Origin: Bacteroidaceae bacterium
GTDB taxonomy: Bacteria > Bacteroidota > Bacteroidia > Bacteroidales > Bacteroidaceae
Length of the DNA: 64,000 nt
NCBI GenBank assembly: GCA_017461605.1
Contig: JAFTXN010000002.1
Span: 372,001 to 436,000, forward strand
Direction: 5' to 3'
Shown: piece after piece, positions 9,253 to 16,279 of the stretch
How the letters are laid out: every line of letters starts with the position of its first letter
Position numbering within the stretch: position 1 is the stretch's first letter
Program-made: the position numbers and the translations under genes
Notes under the pieces: generated by a model
What the model was told of the DNA's origin: nothing
Databases searched by the model: none
What the model saw: only the letters and a program-made list of their open reading frames with translations

Positions 9253-9329
9253 GTGTGCAAAGTGATTTTTGCCGCTACTTCTGCAGAACATCAGCAGGGA
9301 GATCGGGCGATAAGAGGGGGCTGAAGCTG

Positions 9330-9884
9330 TTATTTAGCGGGCTTCACCTTGTATCCGCATTGCACTTTTCCTTTGCTCATGGCGGCCAATTTGCTGCGCA
9401 CCATCTGTCGGCGGAGCGGAGAAATGCGATCGGTGAACACGTGACCATCGAGGTGATCGAACTCGTGTTGCATCACGCGAGCCAGGAAGCCTTCCACCCA
9501 CTCGTCGTGTTCCACAAAGTTCTCGTCCATATACTTCACGTGAATGCGCTTAGCGCGGCGAACGGGTTCGTGGATGCCGGGCAAGCTGAGGCATCCTTCG
9601 TCCATCACCTCGGTCTCGTCGCCGGTCTCCAGGATGTGCGGATTGATGTAGGCGCGGTTGAAGTCCTTGTATTCGGGCAGGTCTTCAGACAGAGGGTCAA
9701 GGGTAATGACGGCCACGCGGATGGCTTTGCCGATTTGCGGTGCGGCCAAGCCCACTCCTTCGGCGCGGTTCATGGTTTCAAACATGTCGGCCAGGAGTTC
9801 TTGCAGTCCGGGATAGTCGGGGGTGATGTCCTCGGCTTCCTTGCGGAGCACGGGTTGGCCGTATGTGTAGATGGGAAGAATCAT
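9330..9884 (-). CDS. def: Peptide deformylase
   Basis: This 184-residue protein contains all three deformylase motifs in order: GVGLAAPQIG, EGCLSLPG and QHEFDHLDG. The cysteine of motif 2 and the two histidines of motif 3 bind the catalytic metal and the glutamate is the general acid/base. The enzyme removes the formyl group from the N-terminal methionine of nascent proteins. The length fits type 1 deformylases, with a basic tail. It follows ruvX by 49 bp in the serS run. Confidence 0.97.
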   Translation of the reverse strand: MILPIYTYGQPVLRKEAEDITPDYPGLQELLADMFETMNRAEGVGLAAPQIGKAIRVAVITLDPLSEDLPEYKDFNRAYINPHILETGDETEVMDEGCLSLPGIHEPVRRAKRIHVKYMDENFVEHDEWVEGFLARVMQHEFDHLDGHVFTDRISPLRRQMVRSKLAAMSKGKVQCGYKVKPAK

Positions 9885-9933
9885 GGTTGTATTGTTTTGT
9901 TGTTTTCTGTTAGTGCTTGTGCGAATGGTGGGT

Positions 9934-10356
9934 TCACAACATCATGCGTTTACTCTCCATGTACGACTGCAGGATAATGGTGGCGGAGATTTCGTCCACC
10001 AGGGCCTTGTCCTGTCGGCGCTTTCGTCCGATACCGCTGTCGATCATGGTCTTGTGTGCCAGTACGGAGGTGTAGCGTTCGTCGTGATAGGCGATGGGGA
10101 TGTGCGGCAGTGCTTTTTCGAGACGCGCAGCAAATTGTCGCACGCGCTGCTGGTTTTCCGAGGCTTGCCCGTTGGTCTGTGTGGGCAGCCCAAGAATGAA
10201 TTGTTCCACCTGTTCGTGTTGGCAGTAGTCGCACAGGAAGTTCAGCAACTCGTGGGTCGGCACGGTGGTCAGGCCGTTGGCAATGATTTGCAGGGGGTCG
10301 CTGACGGCCAGTCCGGTGCGCTTGCGTCCGTAGTCGATGGCTAAGAGGCGTGCCAT
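9934..10356 (-). CDS. ruvX: Holliday junction resolvase-like protein RuvX (YqgF)
   Basis: The 140-residue protein has the RNase H-like YqgF fold. Visible motifs are LLAIDYGRKRTGLAVSDP at the N-terminus with the first catalytic aspartate, ILGLPTQTNGQ in the middle, a DERYTSVLA segment, and a C-terminal DEISATIILQSYM that supplies the last acidic ligand. In E. coli YqgF takes part in 16S rRNA 5' processing; a resolvase role in recombination has also been proposed. Its start lies 3 bp from the serS stop, so the two are probably translationally linked. Confidence 0.93.
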   Translation of the reverse strand: MARLLAIDYGRKRTGLAVSDPLQIIANGLTTVPTHELLNFLCDYCQHEQVEQFILGLPTQTNGQASENQQRVRQFAARLEKALPHIPIAYHDERYTSVLAHKTMIDSGIGRKRRQDKALVDEISATIILQSYMESKRMML

Positions 10357-10359
10357 GCG

Positions 10360-11637
10360 TCAACGGATGATGTCGCAGCCCATGTAGGGTTGCAGAGCCT
10401 TGGGGATGCGGATGCCGTCGGGTGTCTGGTTGTTTTCGAGCAGGGCTGCCAATATGCGGGGCAGGGCGAGGGCCGAGCCGTTGAGCGTGTGGCAGAGGTT
10501 GATCTTCTTGTCTTCATCGCGGCGATAACGGCACTGGAGTCGGTTGGCCTGATAGCTGTCGAAATTAGACACGGACGAAACTTCCAACCAGCGCTTTTGT
10601 GCTTCGCTATACACTTCGAAGTCGTAGCAAAGGGCGGCAGTGAAACTCATGTCGCCACCACACAGGCGCAGGATGCGATAGGGGAGTTCGAGCTTCACGA
10701 GCAGACTCTCGACGTGTGCCAGCATCTCTTGGTGTGACTCGTCGGAGTGTTCGGGGGTGTCGATGCGCACAATCTCGATCTTGGAGAATTCGTGCAAGCG
10801 GTTGAGTCCGCGCACGTCCTTGCCGTAGCTGCCGGCTTCGCGACGGAAGCACTGTGTGTAGGCGCAGTTCTTGATGGGCAGTTCCTTCTCGTTGAGAATT
10901 ACGTCGCGGTAGATGTTCGTCACGGGAACTTCGGCCGTGGGGATGAGATAGAGGTCGTCGGCTGTGCAGTGATACATCTGGCCCTCCTTGTCGGGCAGCT
11001 GACCTGTGCCATAGCCGGAGGCAGCGTTCACCACGGTAGGTGGCATGATTTCCGTATAACCGGCAGCACGGGCTTCGTCCAGGAAGAAGTTGATGAGGGC
11101 GCGTTGGAGGCGTGCTCCCTGACCGATATAGACGGGGAAGCCGGCGCCCGAAATTTTCACGCCGAGATCGAAATCGATGAGGTTGTACTTCTTGGCCAAC
11201 TCCCAGTGGGGCAGCGCGTCAGCAGGCAGTTCGGTGTTTTCTCCGCCGGTCTTCACCACCACATTGTCCTCGGCCGAAACGCCTTCGGGCACAATGTCGT
11301 AGGGCACATTGGGGATGGTGTAGAGCATCTGCTTGCGGTCTTCTTCGGCCTGCTTCATGGCTTCCTCCAAACTCTTGGTTTGCTCCTTGATGGCAGCCAC
11401 TTGTGTTTTGGCCTGCTCGGCCTCGTCGCGTCGGCCTTCTTTCATCAGTCCGCCGATGCTTTTTGAGAGATTTTTCACTTGGGCCAGCAGGTTGTCCAGT
11501 TCGGCCTGTGTGCTTTTGCGCTTATTGTCGATGGCGAGCACCTGCTCCACAGCTTCGCGTGCTCCCTTGAAATTCTTTTTCTCAAGGCCGGCAATGACGG
11601 CTTCTTTGTTTTCGGTGAGTTGTTTGATGGTCAGCAT
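10360..11637 (-). CDS. serS: Seryl-tRNA synthetase
   Basis: The 425-residue protein has the expected length. Residues about 1-110 form the N-terminal coiled-coil arm that clamps the long variable arm of tRNA-Ser (NKRKSTQAELDNLLAQVKNL). The class II catalytic core follows: motif 2 around YTQCFRREAGSYGKDVRGL, then HEFSKIEIV, and motif 3 in NGSALALPRILAALLENNQ. It charges tRNA-Ser in the cytoplasm. It is the first gene of a seven-gene minus-strand run (serS-ruvX-def-TPR-U32-zinc ribbon-TM2). Confidence 0.98.
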   Translation of the reverse strand: MLTIKQLTENKEAVIAGLEKKNFKGAREAVEQVLAIDNKRKSTQAELDNLLAQVKNLSKSIGGLMKEGRRDEAEQAKTQVAAIKEQTKSLEEAMKQAEEDRKQMLYTIPNVPYDIVPEGVSAEDNVVVKTGGENTELPADALPHWELAKKYNLIDFDLGVKISGAGFPVYIGQGARLQRALINFFLDEARAAGYTEIMPPTVVNAASGYGTGQLPDKEGQMYHCTADDLYLIPTAEVPVTNIYRDVILNEKELPIKNCAYTQCFRREAGSYGKDVRGLNRLHEFSKIEIVRIDTPEHSDESHQEMLAHVESLLVKLELPYRILRLCGGDMSFTAALCYDFEVYSEAQKRWLEVSSVSNFDSYQANRLQCRYRRDEDKKINLCHTLNGSALALPRILAALLENNQTPDGIRIPKALQPYMGCDIIR

Positions 11638-11666
11638 AATTCTTGTATGTGCTTGTTTGTTTCGTG

Positions 11667-11674
11667 CAAAAGTA
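11667..11674 (-). promoter_or_regulatory. -7 box (TACTTTTG) for serS
   Basis: On the minus strand TACTTTTG matches TAnnTTTG and lies 30 bp before the serS ATG. No convincing TTG element is present at the expected distance upstream. Confidence 0.5.
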
Positions 11675-11750
11675 CATATTTATTTCCGAATCGCGCGTGT
11701 ACATTATATATAGTTGCAGTGAAAAGTGCTTGTGGCTTTGCAGAATTACC

Positions 11751-11813
11751 GGCAAGGCCTGCCACTTTTTTGGCAGGCCTTGCCAAAAAAGTGGCAGGCC
11801 TTGCCAGTTTTTG
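11751..11813. repeat. Array of three 21-bp units (GGCAGGCCTTGCC core)
   Basis: Three units of exactly 21 bp start at 11751, 11772 and 11793. Each has a 13-bp core (GGCAAGGCCTGCC in the first, its reverse complement GGCAGGCCTTGCC in the other two) followed by an A or T tract. Because the first core is inverted, 11751-11771 and 11785-11805 form a perfect 21-bp inverted repeat. The array sits between the divergent promoters of serS and the HD hydrolase, so it is not placed as a terminator. The same 13-bp core recurs at 55113-55125. Confidence 0.9.
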
Positions 11814-11928
11814 CAGAATGCGGTGGCGGTGATGCAGGTGGCTTCTGTCGTTTCGGTCGTTCTTTGGCTACAAAACTGAAGTATTTCGGGCAAAAGCCGG
11901 TGTGCCGTGCCAAAATGTAAGGGTCGAT

Positions 11929-11960
11929 TTGGGAATATCCGGATACTTGCCTTAATTTTG
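11929..11960 (+). promoter_or_regulatory. Promoter of the HD phosphohydrolase gene
   Basis: TTG at 11929-11931 and TAATTTTG at 11953-11960 are separated by 21 nt, close to the Bacteroidetes consensus. The -7 box ends 25 bp before the ATG at 11986. Confidence 0.6.
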
Positions 11961-11985
11961 CCGCTCCAAATCATGATTTCTGCTC

Positions 11986-13218
11986 ATGCAACACAATCAA
12001 CACATCGTCAATGACCCAGTTTACGGCTTCATAAGCATACCGCGCGGATTGCTGCTCGAAATCATCGCGCACCCCTATTTCCAACGTTTGGACCGCGTGC
12101 GGCAGCTCGGCATGTCGTCGGTGGTATATCCCGGTGCACAGCACACGCGCAAGCAGCACTCGCTCGGAGCTTACCACCTCATGACACAGGCTTTGCAGAC
12201 GCTGGCGGGCAAGGGGGAGTTCATCTTCGATTCCGAAGCAGAGGCAGCACAGGCTGCCATCCTCATGCACGACTTGGGGCATGCACCTTTCTCGCACGTC
12301 CTGGAGGAAACGCTGACGCGCGGCATTGGGCACGAGGAGATTTCGCTGCTCATGATGGAAAGCATCAATCAGGACCTGCGTGGCGAACTGGCACTGGCCA
12401 TCAGCATCTTCCGCGATCAGCATCCCAAGAAGTTCCTGCACGAACTCATCTGCAGCCAGCTCGACATGGACCGCTTGGACTATCTGTGTCGCGACAGCTT
12501 CTACACCGGCGTGCGTGAAGGTAACATCGGGGCTGCACGCATCATCAAGATGCTCAATGTGGCCGACGGACATTTGGTGGTCGATGCCAAGGGTATTTAT
12601 TCGGTGGAGAACTATCTGATGGCGCGACGTCTGATGTACTGGCAGGTGTATCTGCACAAGACGGCTGTGGCGGCCGAATGTATGCTCCGCCACGCGCTGC
12701 TTCGCGCCAAGGAGTTGGCCATGGGCGGAGCCGACTTGTTTTGCTCGCCGGCCCTGCGCTATTTTCTGTATAACGACGTAACATCCAGTCATTTCTACAC
12801 AGAAATTGAAGAAAGCCTCAAGCACTATTCCGCCCTCGACGATAGCGACATCATCAGTGCGCTCAAGGTGTGGAGCGAGTGCGATGATAAGGTGCTGTCG
12901 CGCCTTTGTGCCGACTTTATCGGCCGCCGTCTGTTCCGCGCCGAAGTGTTCGAGGGCGAAGTGCCCGAGGAGGTGGTGGCGGAACGCCGCCGAAAGGTGG
13001 CCGAAGCTTTGGGCATACGGCCGGATGAAGCTCGCAATTTCGTGGAAGTGAAGCGTGTGGCCAAGGAGATGTATTCGGCTACGACAGAGGGCATTCGCCT
13101 GCTCTATCCCGACGGAGGTGTGCACGATGTGGCTGCAGCTTCACACATTGTCAGTGCCGACACACCGGTGGCCACCGATTGCAAGCACTATCTGTTGTCC
13201 TTGCGTTTGGACGAATGA
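11986..13218 (+). CDS. HD superfamily phosphohydrolase (dNTPase-like)
   Basis: The 410-residue protein has the HD-domain layout of the bacterial YwfO/dGTPase-like group: HPYFQRLDRVRQLGM near the N-terminus, the histidine in RKQHSLGAYHLM, the metal-binding HD in LMHDLGHAPFSHVLE and a later aspartate in DMDRLDYLCRDS. These are close relatives of dNTP triphosphohydrolases and SAMHD1, so nucleotide hydrolysis is likely but the substrate cannot be read from sequence. It is monocistronic, with its own promoter and a bidirectional terminator shared with the Omp28-like gene. Confidence 0.9.
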   Translation: MQHNQHIVNDPVYGFISIPRGLLLEIIAHPYFQRLDRVRQLGMSSVVYPGAQHTRKQHSLGAYHLMTQALQTLAGKGEFIFDSEAEAAQAAILMHDLGHAPFSHVLEETLTRGIGHEEISLLMMESINQDLRGELALAISIFRDQHPKKFLHELICSQLDMDRLDYLCRDSFYTGVREGNIGAARIIKMLNVADGHLVVDAKGIYSVENYLMARRLMYWQVYLHKTAVAAECMLRHALLRAKELAMGGADLFCSPALRYFLYNDVTSSHFYTEIEESLKHYSALDDSDIISALKVWSECDDKVLSRLCADFIGRRLFRAEVFEGEVPEEVVAERRRKVAEALGIRPDEARNFVEVKRVAKEMYSATTEGIRLLYPDGGVHDVAAASHIVSADTPVATDCKHYLLSLRLDE

Positions 13219-13250
13219 GCTGAGGGTATTTTTCTCCTCTCGATTTAGCA

Positions 13251-13295
13251 TAAAACAAAACGTGCTTGCACCGCGGTGCAAGCACGTTTCGTTTG
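13251..13295. terminator. Bidirectional terminator between convergent genes
   Basis: A perfect 26-bp palindrome (13261-13286, arms CGTGCTTGCACCG) is flanked by AAAACAAAA on the left and TTTCGTTT on the right. It can terminate both the HD gene and the converging T9SS cargo gene. Confidence 0.9.
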
Positions 13296-13318
13296 TGGTA
13301 TTTGTTGGAGAAAATGGC

Positions 13319-15370
13319 TTAGAGCACCACCTTCTTCACTACAACGTCATTGCCGTTTTCGACGCGCACGATGTAAGAACCCTTGGCCACGTTGAGAGTA
13401 GCGGCACCGTTCACAGCGGTCTTGGCAACCAGTTTGCCGTCGGTGGCATACACAGCGGCTGTGCCTTGAGCAGCCTTCACGCTGATGGCATTGCCTTCTA
13501 CTGAAATTTCAGCAGCGAGTGTGCCATTGTTCATGCTTTCGATGCCGGTGGTAGCTTCGTTCAGCTTTTCCTTAACGGCATTGATGATTTCGCCGGAGTA
13601 GTTGTCGATGAGCAATGCCACAACCGAGCAATTGTCCTGGTTGAGGATGTTTTCGGGCATGGGCACTGTGATCTTGTGGCAATAAGTCTCACCATTGAGG
13701 ATGTGGGTGGGCAGACTGCCCTCGATGCCCCAGCAGTTGTAGATGCCGCGAGCCACGTCGTTGAGTGTAGTGCGGTAGGGCGAACCTTTGGTTGCAAGAT
13801 CCTGAAGCTCAGCCGGCTCTCCACTCATGTCTTGTTGGTAATAATAGTTGGTCTGTCCGGCTCCGACAGCATCTTCCAGAATAACGTAAGCCACGCTGTA
13901 GCTACCGTTGTTGTCGTCCACGCTGAAGGTGGCGTGTGCTGCCAATTCCACAGAAGCACCATCGGCGCTCACTGTGCTGCTGACGCCAAGTTTACCTTCG
14001 GCGGGGAGACCGTTGATGGACTTCACGATATCGGGAGCACCAAAGCCGCCGTTGCCATAACCGTAGAAGGGGTCTGCGTCAAAGGCGCGGCTGAACAATG
14101 CATAGGGAGCAGAACCGATGGAATTGGCCAGGGTGGCATAGCCTTCGGTCGCAAAATTATCCTGCCAGTGTACGGCGATACCGATGAAGTCGTCAGGATA
14201 TTGTTCCTTGAGTAACTCCATGGCTACGTGGCCACGCGGACACCAGCCACACCATGTACCGGTGATTTGTTCCATCACAGCTTTGCGAGGATAGGGGTTT
14301 GCGATGCTGATGATGAATCCGTAAGCTGTGTTAGCGGCATTCTGAGTGTAAGCGTCAGCATGGCTGCCGTTCAGCAAGTTGGGTTGCAGGGCGATAGGAT
14401 AACGGCCGGCAGTGGCAGGAGCCGTTTCGGGGAATTCGAATTCGTAGTAGTCGAGGAAAAGCAGGGTGTCGGGTTGTCCGTTGGCATCAACGATATCTAC
14501 ATCCACGGTCTTCTCTTCGCCATTGAGCATGTACTTGAGTTGAACCTGCGTGAGCGGCATGGCACCCATGTTGGTGAAACCTGCGGGGAGGCTCATCTCG
14601 GTTTCGGGAGCTACGCGAGCAACTGTTGCATAGTCCATATTGATGTCAAAATCGGACAAACCGTTTTCGCCCTCGGTTTCGAACCAGAAGTAAAGCGTTC
14701 CATTGCTACTGAAGTCGTACCAGCTGTTTCCGAAGTCCACCAGGAACGAACCGTTGCTGCGACTGTTCTCATGGAAGAATGTGTAGTGCTTCTTTGAGAT
14801 GGCAAGCTTCTCCACGGTCATACCGAAGAAGAAACCGTTGGGGTTGATGGCGTATTCGCAGGGAACGGTGACGGGCTCTCCGTAAGAACCGGAGGTGACG
14901 TCCAATTCGGAGGTGAGTTCCCAGACATTCTTGTCGGAATACAAGTCCTCTTTAATCCAGAACGTAACTTGCATAGCGCCCTCGGGGTAATAGGTGTAGA
15001 TGTTCTTGAGCGTGTTGCCGGCGAAACGAGCAGCCACTTCCGGATTTACGTATTGGGCGTAGCTGATTTCGTTGGGTACGCTGATTTGGCTCTGAGTGAG
15101 GACCATTGCGAAGTCGAGGACGTAGGTAGGTGTCAAATAGTCTACGAACGTAAACTCAAGGGGATTCAAAGCTAACTCTTCCAATGCTACGCGAGCAGAC
15201 TTGGTTGCGTTGTCTTTGAAAAGGGTGGGAGACAACTTGGCAGTGGGCATGCTCTTTGTTCCTTCGATGAGGCGAGGAGCTTGCTGGCTGCGCTGTGCCT
15301 GAGCCAATTGAGCATTGGCTGTGCACACAAAGGCCACGAGGGCCATGCAGAGAAGTAAAAATTTCTTCAT
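13319..15370 (-). CDS. Omp28-like T9SS cargo protein with thioredoxin-type CxxC
   Basis: The 683-residue protein starts with a signal peptide (MKKFLLLCMALVAFVCTANA). The N-terminal about 350 residues are beta-rich and unassigned. From about 365 there is an Omp28/thioredoxin-like domain with EQITGTWCGWCPRGHVAME; the CGWC at 374-377 resembles a redox-active site. The last about 75 residues are a type IX secretion type A sorting domain (AVYATDGKLVAK, then GSYIVRVENGNDVVVKKVVL). The protein is thus predicted to cross the outer membrane by the T9SS and to be released or anchored at the surface. The ATG at 15370 is chosen because the signal peptide begins there. It has its own promoter. Confidence 0.88.
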   Translation of the reverse strand: MKKFLLLCMALVAFVCTANAQLAQAQRSQQAPRLIEGTKSMPTAKLSPTLFKDNATKSARVALEELALNPLEFTFVDYLTPTYVLDFAMVLTQSQISVPNEISYAQYVNPEVAARFAGNTLKNIYTYYPEGAMQVTFWIKEDLYSDKNVWELTSELDVTSGSYGEPVTVPCEYAINPNGFFFGMTVEKLAISKKHYTFFHENSRSNGSFLVDFGNSWYDFSSNGTLYFWFETEGENGLSDFDINMDYATVARVAPETEMSLPAGFTNMGAMPLTQVQLKYMLNGEEKTVDVDIVDANGQPDTLLFLDYYEFEFPETAPATAGRYPIALQPNLLNGSHADAYTQNAANTAYGFIISIANPYPRKAVMEQITGTWCGWCPRGHVAMELLKEQYPDDFIGIAVHWQDNFATEGYATLANSIGSAPYALFSRAFDADPFYGYGNGGFGAPDIVKSINGLPAEGKLGVSSTVSADGASVELAAHATFSVDDNNGSYSVAYVILEDAVGAGQTNYYYQQDMSGEPAELQDLATKGSPYRTTLNDVARGIYNCWGIEGSLPTHILNGETYCHKITVPMPENILNQDNCSVVALLIDNYSGEIINAVKEKLNEATTGIESMNNGTLAAEISVEGNAISVKAAQGTAAVYATDGKLVAKTAVNGAATLNVAKGSYIVRVENGNDVVVKKVVL

Positions 15371-15422
15371 GCGGTTTTGATGTTTAGTTTGTAAATAGAG
15401 ATATTTCTGAATAAATATCCGG

Positions 15423-15453
15423 CAAAAATATAGTCTTCGCTCGTAATATGCAA
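15423..15453 (-). promoter_or_regulatory. Promoter of the Omp28-like gene
   Basis: On the minus strand TTG (15451-15453) and TATTTTTG (15423-15430) are separated by 20 nt, a full Bacteroidetes promoter. The -7 box lies 52 bp before the ATG. Confidence 0.75.
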
Positions 15454-15600
15454 GCAAAATGTAAAAAATACGTCCTTGATGGCAACGTTTGCATATGGTT
15501 TGGAGCGTTTTCTGCTTACTTTGTGAATTTTTGTGCAGAAATGGCGTGGAAAACTGCGAGCACGGGGAGAAAGACAGGGTGTGTTTTCATGATTTTGCGC

Positions 15601-15684
15601 TCGCCTTGCAGAAGAAAAATGCAAGCACTGCAGAAAAATCTACAAGCACGGCGGAAAATTTTGCAAGCACTGCAGATTTTTGTT
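15601..15684. repeat. Array of four 21-bp units (GCAAGCACTGCAG core)
   Basis: Units start at 15601, 15622, 15643 and 15664. The last three share CAAGCAC(T/G)GC(A/G)G followed by an A- or T-rich tail. The first is a diverged CCTTGCAG version. Period and layout match the arrays at 11751, 33264 and 60009. The array lies in the gene-free region upstream of the Omp28-like gene. Confidence 0.85.
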
Positions 15685-15814
15685 CGGTGTATGGGTAGAT
15701 TTTTGACAAAGTGTCAGCAGAAGGAACGGTGTATGTACGCATGGAGAGGAGGGGAATATGCGTTGCTACACTTGTTGTGAAACTTTGCAGATGCGAGGCC
15801 GGGGATTATAAAAC

Positions 15815-15880
15815 AAAAAAAATTGATTGTCTCACGACAACCAATCTTCACTAACCTTAAATCTAATACCATGAAAAACG
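15815..15880 (-). ncRNA. Probable small RNA with own promoter and terminator
   Basis: A full promoter on the minus strand (15884-15914) would start a transcript near 15880. About 35 nt later the transcript forms a 10-bp hairpin with one mismatch (15836-15845 with 15822-15831, loop GTGA) directly followed by eight U residues. The predicted RNA is only about 65 nt and holds no meaningful reading frame on its strand. The block around AAGGTTAGTGAAGATTGG is, from memory, repeatedly seen in Bacteroidales intergenic regions, and it may be a member of one of the structured RNA families described for that order; I cannot confirm which. Confidence 0.55.
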
Positions 15881-15883
15881 ATG

Positions 15884-15914
15884 CAAAAGTATGGCTTTCG
15901 AAGCAAGCGAGCAA
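15884..15914 (-). promoter_or_regulatory. Promoter of the small RNA
   Basis: TTG (15912-15914) and TACTTTTG (15884-15891) on the minus strand are separated by exactly 20 nt. Confidence 0.7.
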
Positions 15915-16186
15915 GCAAAAGGTGAAGAAATTTCTTCGGGAAGCGTGTTTTTGTTCGTTTTTTCTGCTTTTGTAAGGCAATTTGCTATGTGGAGATGTCA
16001 CAATTGTGGTGGGGTGATGGCGTAAAGCATCCATGTGGAGCGAGTTTACCTTCGGAGCAAATACATAAACGGCGCAAGTGTTGCTTCGTGCTGTGTCTGA
16101 ATACTTCATCTGAAGGCACAAACTCATGTAGGTGCCATCATTTTACCTATAATTATTATACGTGCGCGAGGAATGCTTTCTTGTTT
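15915..16186. other. Gene-free sequence upstream of tamB
   Basis: I see no credible gene, repeat or structured RNA here; with the repeat array and small RNA it makes up the 0.9 kb gap between the Omp28-like gene and tamB. Confidence 0.5.
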
Positions 16187-16218
16187 TTGCCTTATGTAAA
16201 AATAAATGGTTATTTTTG
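16187..16218 (+). promoter_or_regulatory. Promoter of tamB
   Basis: TTG at 16187-16189 and TATTTTTG at 16211-16218 are separated by 21 nt; the -7 box lies 61 bp before the GTG at 16280. Confidence 0.6.
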
Positions 16219-16279
16219 CTTCGTAAAAGCACGACTTGCGTGCGGTCGATTTCTGACGCTTCGGCTGAATGTGAGATAA

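Noticed and set aside
8401-9324. 307-residue plus-strand frame
   Set aside because: It is the antisense of the TPR gene, with valine- and histidine-rich composition caused by the other strand.
15601-15684. Regular short repeats that might be a CRISPR array
   Set aside because: The units are contiguous 21-bp repeats without spacers, and no cas genes are present.
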